From contig NC_087384.1 of NCBI RefSeq assembly GCF_963675165.1, forward strand, positions 952,501 to 1,016,500: a DNA stretch of 64,000 nucleotides. Reading direction: 5' to 3'. Every line of letters starts with the position of its first letter. The first letter of the stretch is position 1. A program made the position numbers and the translations under genes. Below the pieces are notes generated by a model. The model saw only the letters and a program-made list of their open reading frames with translations, was not told the origin of the DNA and ran no database searches. This document shows, piece by piece, positions 51,130-61,743 of the stretch. This stretch comes from Halichondria panicea (taxonomy: Eukaryota; Porifera; Demospongiae; Suberitida; Halichondriidae).

Positions 51130-51340
51130 TGCAGTTAAATATCTTTCGACAGCCGTAACTTTAGTCTAATTTAACTTTTCAGAAAGTTTAGAAGGATACT
51201 TTATATTTAAATCCAAAAGTTGGTCGGGGCACATGGTTATTTTTCAGCCTTGAATCACGGGCTAATTCTTTCATCTCCCAAAATAATGTCTATAAGCTTT
51301 CAGAAAATCAGAAAATCGCTGAAATTAACTCTCCTATATA
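51130..51340. repeat. dispersed intronic repeat (copy beside the LIMK fragment)
   Basis: Phrases GCCGTAACTTTAGTC, TTTTCAGAAAGTTTAGAAGG and AAGCTTTCAGAAAATCAGAA belong to the repeat family at 8028 and 57795. The same family stands before the real LIMK last exon, so this copy came along with the exon. Confidence 0.65.
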
Positions 51341-51368
51341 ATTAACCACACAACTACTATAACTGCAA

Positions 51369-51620
51369 GGCCTGACTTCTACCCAATTGAGCTCAACTCT
51401 TCACTGACAGAGATATGATCGGAAGAAAACATTACCAAACAAATGACTTTCGTTCTCTACTGACCTCCCCAAATCATCTACTATTATAGCACTAGCTCAC
51501 ATGCATTCTTGTTACTGTTTAAACATTTTTAACTTCTTTACATTGCTCAAACTCTCAAAGTACTTGAAATGGTAATGAAGGATATATACAAAATCAGCAG
51601 AAGAAATAAGGGCATACGTA
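51369..51620 (+). pseudogene. decayed copy of the LIMK last exon and 3' flank
   Basis: GGCCTGACTTCTACC to ATCATCTACTATTATAG and the following CACTAGCTCACATGCATTCT repeat LIMK exon 19 (34243..34369) and its 3' flank. Small deletions (loss of the CATGGT codons and of one base near GATCGGAAG) and an ATACGA to ATATGA change destroy the frame. It has no upstream LIMK exons, so it is a fragment. Confidence 0.87.
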
Positions 51621-51700
51621 ATTTATGAAGGAGATATGAACATAAAGGTTACCACAAGTACATAATAATTAATCAAGATGGGACCCAGTCTATATAGTTG

Positions 51701-54410
51701 CTAATATGGTGCCTTCCCAGTTACTGGTAGAGTTACAGTCAATAGTTTAGAGGCTCTGTTGAACTGTGCTCCGGTGTTGTCGGGGTCAAGGGTGTATGGG
51801 AGGTCAAGGTTCAGTTGGAAGAGTGGGGGGCGGGTACTTAGCTCTAGTCTGTCTTCACCCACGTCTAGTCGTATACCTTGAGAGGTGGTCTGGGAACACA
51901 CGAGGAGCACAGTACAATGCTAAAAACATCAGAATTATTATGCCTCGTGCGCATGCGCAAGCGAGGTATACGGTTGTGTGTCTGTGTGTCTGTGTGTGTG
52001 TGTAGACTGCTACAGCTGCTTAAGGATCAATTAAGTGCAAGTACATGTAAGAGTTCTATAGGCTTCTAGTCATGTTTACTTGGATTTTAATTCGTAGATT
52101 TGCAAAATAATGCTTTGTTCTCGAGTTATGCCTAGTTTTGCTTACTTGGAATGCCATTGCAGCCTTTTCAGAAGAGCATGTAGTCAAACTTGTTTACCGA
52201 GTGTTGCTACTCTACTTAGTAGTTAGCTCTGCACTAGAACGCTAGCTATTCGTAGCTGCAAGAGTGAGAAGAGAGCTGCAAAGCTCTGCTAATGCAGCCA
52301 TTAATAGACTTGAACTTTTGGCATCGATCGTTTTTAACAACAATCATGGTCGATCATTACCCACTCTCTGAGTTTTTGCATGCAGCAAAATTAAATTGTT
52401 TTATTATGTGTATAAAAGCTATTAGTATCTTTACGTTACGTAGCTTTGGTATCTCCACCGAGGCATCAGCACCTGCGGTGCTTTCATTACTGGACACAGT
52501 TGAGAATCAAGAAGCATTATGTAGCTAATCTATTTAAGGCGGCACTAAAAATATACATTTGCGAGACCATCCATGAACAGTTTAGGTCCTACAATTATTA
52601 TATTATGTCTAGAGTGGTGCCTTAAATAGGACAAATACGGTAGTAATAGTAATAGGAAATTGATAAGCATATAAATAGCTATGATTTCCCACTAGAGTGA
52701 TAATTCCCAGTAACTATAGATTGCTTGAGGAACAACTGATGTAACGTTGCTAGCTCTAGGTAACCAATAGTTACGCACACCATAATATGCATTCTAATGA
52801 ACTTTTGATTGCAACTACTAATTACACGCTCTCTCACTCACTATTCCAGTGAGGTAAACCTCACACACGAGGAACTCTGGTACATCTCCAGTGACTGGCT
52901 CACGCATGATGGTGTAGCGGGGCTCAGGGTAGTGGCTGCATGTGGAATGAACCATACAGATCAGCATTAATTACGTATACATATACATCTCCAATGCAGC
53001 TGGTTCAAGCCCTGTACAAATACGTAGGCTATTTACCTTTCCTCCTTACTTGCCTCCTTATCTCCTCTACACACACAGAGAAGGGAGTGAATAAGTGAAT
53101 GAATGAAGTTCTGTGGTGCTCACCTGTCCATGTCAATAATGAACGGTTTAGACTTCTTTCTTATGGTCTGCTCGGAGATGTCTCCAATAAACTTTCTGTT
53201 CTTGAGAATCTTACAATCTGTGACAAGAAGTGAATTATACTATTATAAGTGACGGCCATCATTTCTTGGATCACCTCTTGACAGGAGCATCTGATACTTC
53301 TCTTCAATTCCTTCCAACACGATCGTCAGTAAGAACTCCTTCAGTGAAGCTCTCTTCTATATACGTACGTAAGGAAAGTATCACATTATACACACTGACA
53401 CACCCACACTCACACCCATACACACACCCACACCCCACCCACACCCACCACTCACTCACACCCACGCCCACACACCCACACACACACACCTGAATGGACT
53501 CAAAGAACGCTGCACCCACAACCACATCAAAGGCACGGCACTCTTTCCCGGCTGATAATGAGAGGACATGGCTAGTATCGAGGGCGACCAGTAACTGAGG
53601 CACTCACTATTGTCATGTACAGTGTGCGGCTCCCCCAGACTGATGGGCACTCTGTATTGTGAGGCATCACCTGACTCGAGCATCGTAGCCAGCTGCTCGT
53701 CACTGATCTCCTTGGGAGACGGCACCTGCATGTACATACAATAAGCTCTTGCTGCAGTGGTAATATGGACGTTAGGGGTCAAAAGAAATCTGTGACCTAA
53801 ACATACATGTACCATTTTACAGAGCTCCCAAAAACCTACAAAGTACGACTTTTATCTCAACAAAAAATGTTTGATTGCAATTATACGCGTACACACTGTA
53901 TATCCTTTGATTTGGATGTGCCAATACTTCTACCATGTTAAAGTGAGTGGGTGGCTCACCTGCTCAGACTGGCACACATTGATGAAGATCTTCTCCTCTT
54001 TATCTGTCCTTGTCTTGAGACAGAACCCTGCATGTCATGAGAGGTGGCGCGGTGTGTGACACGTACATGCAACCATGGACACCACTATGGCACATGTACG
54101 TACCAGCCTCAGGAATCACCACCCTGGAAACTGGCTCGTTTGAATCCTCGTCCGGACCCTGTGGGTGGGAATAACCATCACGTAGTAGATCTAGTAGCTG
54201 ATTTGCATAATTATATCAACACATTCATTGTCATATTACTGTACCTCTTGATCAACAGCTATAATGTTATGTTACACATGTAGCTTGATTTATTGGATGG
54301 TTTTTATGGGATGGTCTTGTGTATACCTTGATGACCAGGTTTTTCATCACACTGTCAGGCACAGCAGGAGACTCATCTGATGATGCAGGCTCCAGTAGCA
54401 GAGAGTCCAT
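51701..54410 (-). CDS. PIH1D1: PIH1 domain-containing protein 1
   Basis: Ten exons: 54327..54410, 54104..54158, 53960..54027, 53608..53725, 53490..53551, 53275..53356, 53124..53217, 53037..53066, 52842..52935, 51701..51889; 291 residues (human 290). Family blocks: GFCLKTR, KIFINVCQSE, YRVPISLGEPH, ECRAFDVVVGAAFFESIQ, EGIEEKYQMLL, LKNRKFIGDIS. The C-terminal CS-like domain ends AQFNRASKLLTVTLPV. Known role: adaptor of the R2TP complex with RUVBL1/2 and RPAP3, recruiting phosphorylated TEL2 and other HSP90 clients. LKNRKF includes the lysines that read the phospho-degron in human. Introns are GT-AG. The layout favours PIH1D1 over kintoun, which is much longer. It shares a 213-bp upstream region with AP4B1. 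Confidence 0.93.
51938..52340 (+). repeat. dispersed repeat with GT/CTGT microsatellite (copy 2)
   Basis: Plus-strand partner of 45160..45425, inside the last PIH1D1 intron. Head TTATGCCTCGTGCGCATGCG then GGTATACGG, a TGTGTCTGTGTG run, then a body with AGTTCTATAGGCTTCTAGTC and TTCTCGAGTTATGCCTAG. The right limit is not clear. Confidence 0.6.
53395..53488. repeat. CA-rich microsatellite in a PIH1D1 intron
   Basis: CACACCCACACTCACACC-type units run directly to the donor of the exon ending at 53490 (plus-strand coordinates). Confidence 0.88.
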
Positions 54411-54623
54411 AGCAGCTAGCCTTCACAGTGCTAGTGCAGTACAGGAGGCCGAGCTGCTAGAGATCGAGAAGATGGATGGATTTGGAGGCAGAGCTCATGC
54501 AGAACAAGCCCCACCCCCTCTACACAGGATGTACAAAGAGCAAAGAGGTACGTAGTATCCATATCCTCTCGAGTTTGAGTCAAGTTCAAGAAGAACCTGC
54601 TGGTGTGTTAACGAGCTGCTGCT
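54411..54623. promoter_or_regulatory. shared upstream region of PIH1D1 and AP4B1
   Basis: 213 bp between divergent start codons; a bidirectional promoter is inferred. On the plus strand there is an open frame (RESIAASLHSASAVQEAEL type) with a following donor-like GGTACGTAG, which looks coding by composition but matches no family I know and would have to be a 5' extension of an unknown transcript. Confidence 0.5.
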
Positions 54624-57600
54624 ATGGAGTCTAAGAAGGGCGAGGTTGGAGAGTTGAGGCAAGTCATACAATACACTTGTCACTATGATGATGATGTGCC
54701 CTAGTGTAGGTCTCTCCTACGCACTCCTGAGGTACAGAGGGACCCCAGGCGATACCTCCAGGCTGTACAGAAGGTCATCGCCTGCATGACCCTGGGGATT
54801 GACGTCTCCAAGCTTTTCAGCGAGATGATTATGGTAATCAAATACACACACACACACGTACACACACACACACACACACTCCTCCCACCCACCCACCCAC
54901 ACACACACACCTCACACACAGGCGGGAGCCACTGTGGACCTTGTCCAGAAGAAACTGGTCTACCTCTACCTGACCAACTATGCTGAGTCCAACTCTGAGT
55001 TAGCTCTTCTCACTGTGAACACTCTGTGTAAAGACTGCCTGGATCGTAACCCTATGATACGAGGGCTTTCCCTCAGGGCCATGTGCTCCCTAAGGTGAGA
55101 AGAAGGTCACCTTTGTAGTGCCACTCACCAAACGACCCCCCACAGAGTTACGGACATTCTAGAGTACGTAAAGAACCCCCTGTCTAGCGGCCTAAAGGAC
55201 AGGTCCGCCTACGTCAGGAAAACTGCTGTCATGGGTATTCTAAAACTCTTTTATTCAGCACCAGAATTTGTCAAAGGTAGGAAATGTTGGTGAGGTTTGT
55301 ATAGGACTTAACTTCATTTTTGCTCATAGAGCAAAACTATGTGGATGTTCTGTACCAGTTGCTAAGAGACAAGGACCCGCAGGTGGTGTCCAATGCCATC
55401 TCATCCCTCAACGAGATGTTGGCTGGAGAGGGAGGAATGGTGGTCAATACTAAGATCACTCACTACCTCCTCAACAGGTATAGAGAGTGTGGGTGTGTGG
55501 GTGGGTGTGTATGTGTGTGCGTGTGTGTGGGTGTGTGAGTGGGTGTGTGTGTGAGTGGTGATGTTGCTGTAGGTTACGTGACTTCAATGAGTGGGGCCAG
55601 TGTCAGATACTAGAGCTGCTACGTCGCTATCAACCCTCCTCTGATGAAGACCTGTTTGACATCCTAGTGAGTTGTGGATGTTATTGACCGACCAAACACA
55701 ACTATATTCTAGTACTCATCACTTTTGTGGACCATGTGTATTTGATACAACTACCTATATAGTTCATACCACCTTCTAACAAAAAAGATAATTCTTGAAG
55801 TACATTGTAGATGTTTTAGAGTCGTATCCTCCCCCTCCCTCTCAGAATGTGTTAGATGATCGACTCAAGCATGCTAACAGTGGTGTAGTGCTTGGGACCA
55901 TCTCCTTATTCCTCCACTTGACTAATGACCTCACTGACCTCCAGGAGGACGTCTACAGTCGCATTCACAGTGAGACACCATATTGCCTTAAAACACCCAT
56001 TAATCTTAAGTACCCTATATACAACAGTTTGTTTAATTATGTATGGACTGTTAATTCTTTCATGAAAGTACTACAATATAGTGTACTTACACATAGAGCT
56101 TTCTTGTTAAGTACCCCGTCACATTAAATGCAATGCCCCTCTCACACTCCTCACACCCCTCACACAACACACACTCAGCACACTCCTCACACCCCTCACA
56201 CTACACACACTCAGCACACTCCTCACACCCCTCACAGCCCCACTCCTCACACTGCTTGGCTCAGGCTCGTCTGAACTGGCGTACACTTGTCTAAAACACG
56301 TCCAACTTCTGTTAGCACGGCAACCTGACCTTTGGACCAAAGACTACCACGACTTCTATTGCAGGTACAGTATATACCTACACTGCAGATATGTGCCCAC
56401 ACTGGTCGGTGGTGGTGGTTGGTACTAACCACCTCTAGACAAAAATAACCCCTGGTTTACCACATGTTAGGCTATTAAAAGAAATGGGTTTGTAGAATAG
56501 TTAAAGATTAAGGATTGAAAATTACCATCTTTTAGGCCTACTTGACTACATGTTAGGCTATTAAAATGTTTGTGTATGGAATTAGATGAAGATAGCCATC
56601 GTTTAGCCCTGACACTAGTATGTCCACTAGGTGTGACTGTGGGTCTAATATCTCAATGGCTACAGGTATAACGATCCCCCCTACCTGAAGGTCAAGAAGG
56701 TGGAGCTATTGACTGAAGTTTGTGCAACCAACAATGCTAAGGACATCATCAACGAACTCGGGTGAGTGGGCGGCTCTGTTTCAATGCTAAGTCTAGAGTT
56801 TTAGCTACTTCTAGTAATTATATACGCTCAGTGTTTCACATCAGAATGCGTGTGTGTGTATCATACGTTCGGAGTATGTATTCAATATCTAAACGCTTGA
56901 AAAGTTATACCAGCAGCTGGTCCAATTCCCTTATTTTGAAAGTACATGCTGTAGATTTGGCTCTGTAACTAGAGTTCCAATTGTCCAAATTCAATGATTT
57001 TCTGATTTTTTGAAGGCTTGGAAGGAGCCCGTTAAGATGGTATACTCAACCCCCAAATTTGTAACGGGCCATAATTTCCTATTTTCGGAAATGGTATTTT
57101 GTCAGACTTTTGAAAGACCTCTCTCTAAGCTTTCAGTAAATTTAACGTTATTGGACTAACTGAACTAAAGTTATGGCCTCAAAGATGCTACATGTAGTTC
57201 AAAGGTCATGTAAGGGTGTGCACTTTAATTTCCGTCTCAGGGAATATGCGACTGACGTGAATGCACAAGTAGCCCGTGAGTCTATCCGTGCCATCGGCCA
57301 CATTGCCCTGAAGCTAGTGACAAGGGCGGACATTTGTGTGGACAAGCTGCTCTCTCTACTAAGCATGGATATTGACTATGTCACCTCTGAGACCCTCGTC
57401 ATCACAACCAGTGAGGATGCATTGATATAAGTACCTGTGCCTGTACATGCTAACTGCGGGCACACACAATGTTTAATAAGCTTACGGATGGTGTGTTTGC
57501 ATGGTAGCTAACTAAAGAAATGTGTTCTGTAGCTCATGGATGGGAGCTCCATTACTTAGGCCATGCACTGATTGCTTTCTGGTTCAAACCCTGTAATTGT

Positions 57601-60238
57601 CTCGAATAAGAGCCTCTCTTCCGCACATGCAGACATTCTGCGCAAGTTTGACAACATGGTGGAGGTGGTGTTGCCCAAACTGCCCTCCTCCTTTGATAGT
57701 ATATCTGACCCTGAGGGAAGAGCTGCCCTCCTCTGGATACTGGGGGAGTATGGAGAGGTGTGTATGTGGCTGGCTGGTTCTGTTTATTATTATAAATGAA
57801 GCATCTTTGAACGGCCATAACTTTAGTTCCGTTGGTCCAATAACTGATTTTTTGAAAGCGCTTGTAACGATGGTGTCTTAAAATCAAAAGTATCATTATT
57901 TTGAGCCTGTTTTTGACAAAATACCAACCAAAAATAAGAAATTATGGCCCGTTCCAAATTTGAGACTTGAGAATACCATAAACTTTCAGAAAATCAGAAA
58001 ATCGTTGAATTTTGATCACCAGAACTTTAGTTACAGAGCCGACTCTAGCACTCTGAAAATAAAAATATGCAGCGTTTTAACTACAAGAACTGTTCTCTGT
58101 GTACATTCTACCCGATGTAACAACTTCCCTTTGTTGACATGGTGTATATGCATAGCTATTTATATTGTTCTTGATGGGCTTTCCGTACGTATATGATGGT
58201 GTTGTATGACACTGCATGATGATGCTGTGTGACACTGCATGATGATGCTGTATGACACTATACCCACCTTCTCTCTTAGTCACTAGCCCAGACGCCATAC
58301 CTACTGGAGGAGGCAGTGGACCATGTTGTGGAGGAGCCCTCCTCTCTCGTCAAGCTGTCCCTCTTAACAGCCGTCACCAAAATGTTCTTCAAGAGACCAC
58401 CAGAGTGTCAGGAGATGTTGGGTCGACTACTGGAGCACTCTATAGGTACAAAGGTCAAGTGGATGGTGTCCTTCATACATGTTCTCTAGACTAGCTCTTA
58501 ATCAATTCTCATCTGTGTGTACCATACTTGTAAATGCAAACTAAAACCAATTATTTTGCCGTATAAGCTCAAGCATTGAATACTCACCATGAACCTGTAC
58601 AGTACTAGTCATTGCCTATAGCTTAAGTTATCATCAGCTTATAGCTCTAGATCCTTGTTTACTCCCAACTGCATGTATCTAGCCATAATTATAAGCTCAA
58701 GCATTGACTTACACCCCCCACCCCCCACCAGATGAGGAGAGTGATATGGACGTGAGGGACCGAGGGATGCTCTACTACCGACTACTGAGACAAGATATTG
58801 GACTGGCCAAGAAGGTGGTCAGTGGACAGAGCAGTCGTCTGGTCATCCAGAAGAACACTGTCATACCACGGGTAACCATGGGATATGTAATAGTTGTACC
58901 ACCATGGCTACCTACATGCAGTGTGTAGTGGGTTTGTACCCAGGGGCAGTTGTACGCACAGTGGTTTGCATAACAGTTGTCCAGCGTAAGGATTGATACT
59001 AACTATGAAGTACATGTAGATGTCAGCCTCCTAGGAACTAGTAGCTACAGCTAGCATAAATATTCACAGTTGGCAACGTATCTGTGGTTTTGCTACGATG
59101 TCCTAGACTCCTAGACTCCTAGCTAGCTCTGGACAGCTGTTTTGCAAACCACAATACATAATCCTGAGGGTCTTCAGCACAAGGGAGTACATACAACTGG
59201 CCAGGGTTCAAACCATGATTGTACTAGAGAACACCACAAATGTCATTCTTTCAGACAATGATCATGTACCAGATGTTTACTAAACCGTGTGACTCACGAA
59301 TATGATCTTGCTTAATAGCCTTATGATGTATGTATGTACGTGCTGCAAATATTGTGTGTGGTTTACAGTTGTCGCTGTTCACTGAGTTCAACTCTCTGTC
59401 AGTGATGTACGGCGTCCTCTCTCACAACTTTATCTCCTCCGACCCCCCCTACACTCGTGGGCAGCCGACCAATCAGAGTGGAGCAGGTGAATAACCATGG
59501 CAATCTGAGAAGAATTACGAGTTACAATTTTTGTTGTGTATACATACACAGAGGTAGACTACCTTGAGCTGTTAAAGACACCCATCGAGCCTAGCTCCAC
59601 ACAAGCTCTCCGATCATCATTGGTGAGTATAGCCACACCCACACACCCTCACACCACCCTCACAGGCCACCATTGAGATTCCCCGCCCCCATGTATCTGG
59701 CACCCCTCCGGTTATTCTCCTCAACCCCAAGCCAGTCATGAGTGCCGGGGAGTTTGAGCAAAGATGGATCAAAATGACCTCAGCGTAAGTTACTCTGTAA
59801 CAACCCCTTCACTCTTCACACCCTCCACTCTTCACACCCTCCACTCTTCACACCCTCCACTCTTCACACAGGTGTGAGCACGAGCTCACTCTTGATCAGG
59901 TGCCACATCCTAAAGATATGGAGAGAGTGCTGGCAGCAAGGTTTGTGATGACAATGGCCTCCAGCTCAAACTCAGAGCAAGTCATCAAATACTTCTTTTA
60001 TGGTCAAAACGTAAGAATTAGCAAAGTATATAGTGTGTGCAGTTTATCTTGCTAATGTACCTTATCACTGCACTTTGACCCTATAAGCTTAGGCTAACCA
60101 AACCATAAAAATCTTGGACCAATTTGTGTTGTATAGGAAAAGAATTGCTGTCACAGCAGAATATTGAATTGGTGTGTGTAGATTTGTTCAAGACCTCAGT
60201 CAATACTGTATTCATTGTAGCTGTGTACACACACACAC

Positions 60239-60295
<57 letters not shown>

Positions 60296-60451
60296 TCCAC
60301 GTTTGACCTGTTTCTGATGGAGGTGAACGTCTATACGAACCCCCCCAGTCTAAAGTTCAACCTCAAGTGTGACAACCTGGGCCAAGCCCCGGACTTTATC
60401 AAACACTTTCTACAGACTCTAGTGGGCCAAGAATGGCTATCCAGCAATTAG
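54624..60451 (+). CDS. AP4B1: AP-4 adaptor complex subunit beta
   Basis: Eighteen exons: 54624..54658, 54710..54833, 54922..55094, 55146..55276, 55330..55477, 55573..55666, 55846..55969, 56238..56364, 56666..56761, 57241..57410, 57633..57757, 58280..58445, 58732..58871, 59369..59486, 59552..59622, 59666..59784, 59872..60010, 60293..60451; 752 residues (human 739). The adaptin trunk is clear: [106 protein letters not shown]-terminal ear follows. Known role: beta subunit of AP-4, which sorts cargo such as ATG9 at the trans-Golgi network. AP-4-specific wording ([24 protein letters not shown]) and no clathrin-box hinge separate it from AP-1/2 beta. Intron 1 uses a GC donor (TTGAG|GCAAGT). Introns 9 and 11 carry dispersed repeats. 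Confidence 0.94.
56130..56237. repeat. short CTCACACCCCTCACAC tandem repeat before AP4B1 exon 8
   Basis: About three 38-bp blocks (CTCCTCACACCCCTCACA, ACACACTCAGCACA) run up to the acceptor, giving several alternative AG sites close together. Confidence 0.85.
57000..57190. repeat. dispersed intronic repeat (AP4B1 intron 9)
   Basis: GATTTTTTGAAGGCTTGGAA, AATTTGTAACGGGCCATAAT, CCTCTCTCTAAGCTTTCAG and GAACTAAAGTTATGGCC match the family at 8028 and 57795; the orientation of the two halves suggests an imperfect inverted repeat. Confidence 0.7.
57795..58060. repeat. dispersed intronic repeat (AP4B1 intron 11)
   Basis: GAAGCATCTTTGAACGGCCA, TAACTTTAGTTCCGTTGG, AAGAAATTATGGCCCGTTCC, AGAAAATCAGAAAATCGTTG. 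Second copy within 800 bp in the same gene. Confidence 0.72.
59805..59870. repeat. CCACTCTTCACACCCT tandem repeat before AP4B1 exon 17
   Basis: Four 16-bp units directly before the acceptor, forming the pyrimidine tract. Confidence 0.88.
60229..60291. repeat. (AC)n microsatellite before AP4B1 exon 18
   Basis: About 31 AC units with one G interruption, ending in the acceptor AG at 60291-60292. Confidence 0.95.
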
Positions 60452-60841
60452 TAACTGACCGTGTTTTTATGCGTTGGCCTTTAGTTTAATAATTTATGAA
60501 TCTTATTATGTTTGATCACACACTGAGTTGTCACTTGTATTCATAATTGTTGCTATGGCATGCCTACACATTTCATGCAACCTACACTGTGCATGTTTAT
60601 TTCACATGTAATCTAATCTTGCAAAAAGTTTTACACTGCAGGCTACCCCAAATAATCGAAGACCTATATATACCAGTGCTGCATTTCATATGACTTTACA
60701 CAACTAACCACATTTAATTATAAAGCATGCAGCTAGCATGATAACAGACATTTAGATTACAAAACAATTTTAGCACATAGTTAGAGGGGATTCTTCATAA
60801 AACACACATTCAGAATTAGTTCTCAGTTCCCGGGCCCGGGC
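60452..60841. other. convergent 3' flanks of AP4B1 and the secreted-protein gene
   Basis: About 390 bp, AT-rich, no gene. A perfect 12-bp GC palindrome CCCGGGCCCGGG lies at 60827..60838 next to the stop codon of the minus-strand gene. Confidence 0.6.
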
Positions 60842-61525
60842 TCAAAAGTCCTTAGTGGCACAGTAGAGGTAGTTAGCAGCATCGAGGAGGTTGCCCTCAG
60901 TGTAGTACCAGAGGAGTCTCTCCTTCCACACGGCCCAAGAGGCAGCATCAGCCAGCTTAGGAATGGGACGGTTGAGGAGCGTAATGGGGGTTCCACTGTC
61001 GTAATGATCTGAGACCCACTTGACGGCTTTGTAGATACCGTTGCTCTCTGTATCTAGGATACAATCACACACATCGTCTTTAGGAGGGTTAGGAAGGACT
61101 TTGGACTCGAATACGGTTTGAATAGTAACCCAGACATCCCACATGTGGAACTTGTGAGCCACACGCTCCAGAGGAGACCAGAATGCTCCGAGGCCGTCGT
61201 TGTCTTGACCGTAGTTGGTGAGGATCTTATCGAAGGTATTCATGGTGAAAGAGGTGAAGTCACTTCCCACACAGTCTTCTGGAGCGTAGGGGACGACATT
61301 GACTTCAGCATGGCGGTCCATGTTGACGGTAGGTACGGTGTTCTTCTCGTTAGCTTTAGGGTTGAAAAGCTTGAGCCCTTCCACAGTCATGGAGTGAATG
61401 GCATGGGCAATCGTCTCGTTGAAGTTGGACGAGAAACCATGAGCCAGGAGCTTCTTATGGCAAGTGTTTGAAGGCATAGCCACGGCCAGGCCAAGGGCCA
61501 GCACCAATACACAGAGAGTCTTCAT
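60842..61525 (-). CDS. secreted protein of unknown function, intronless
   Basis: A single 227-residue frame with a clear signal peptide (MKTLCVLVLALGLAVA). The mature part has five cysteines (NTCHKK, EDCVGS, VCDC, YLYCATKDF), two NxT/S-type sites (NFNETI near residue 36 among them), many aromatic residues, and the phrases GAFWSPLERVAHKFHMWDVW and WAVWKERLLWYYTEGN. I recognise no domain. All neighbouring host genes have many introns, so a one-exon gene with even codon use stands out; it may be a retrocopy or a lineage-specific secreted protein. Possible hydrolase or haemolymph-like roles would be guesses. The ATG at 61525 is the only one giving a signal peptide. Confidence 0.75.
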   Translation of the reverse strand: MKTLCVLVLALGLAVAMPSNTCHKKLLAHGFSSNFNETIAHAIHSMTVEGLKLFNPKANEKNTVPTVNMDRHAEVNVVPYAPEDCVGSDFTSFTMNTFDKILTNYGQDNDGLGAFWSPLERVAHKFHMWDVWVTIQTVFESKVLPNPPKDDVCDCILDTESNGIYKAVKWVSDHYDSGTPITLLNRPIPKLADAASWAVWKERLLWYYTEGNLLDAANYLYCATKDF

Positions 61526-61743
61526 GTTTTCTTGCTTGTCACTGCTTTCGCAATGTTATGAGTCGTCACATGCCTTAAATTAAGGTTAATGATAGGCGGC
61601 CTCTTGCTGGTGGGCGTGGTCTGATAAGCAAACCGCGGTTTAACATCGAGGCTACTTGCCATTAATTTTGATTCCACAACAAAAAGATATAAAAAGAAAT
61701 AGTTATACACACACACAATAGTCAATCACACTATAAAAGTTAG
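61526..61743. other. spacer between the secreted-protein gene and ERK5
   Basis: 218 bp with ATGAGTCGTCACATG and a TTTAACATCGAGGCTA phrase that resembles one arm of the micro-palindromes. It must include the ERK5 3' UTR and the promoter of the secreted-protein gene. Confidence 0.5.

Noticed and set aside
54319-54555. Plus-strand gene with RESIAASLHSASAVQEAEL-like product before AP4B1
   Set aside because: It overlaps PIH1D1 exon 1 on the other strand, has no recognised family, and no acceptor that would join it in frame to AP4B1. Kept only as a remark under the promoter entry.
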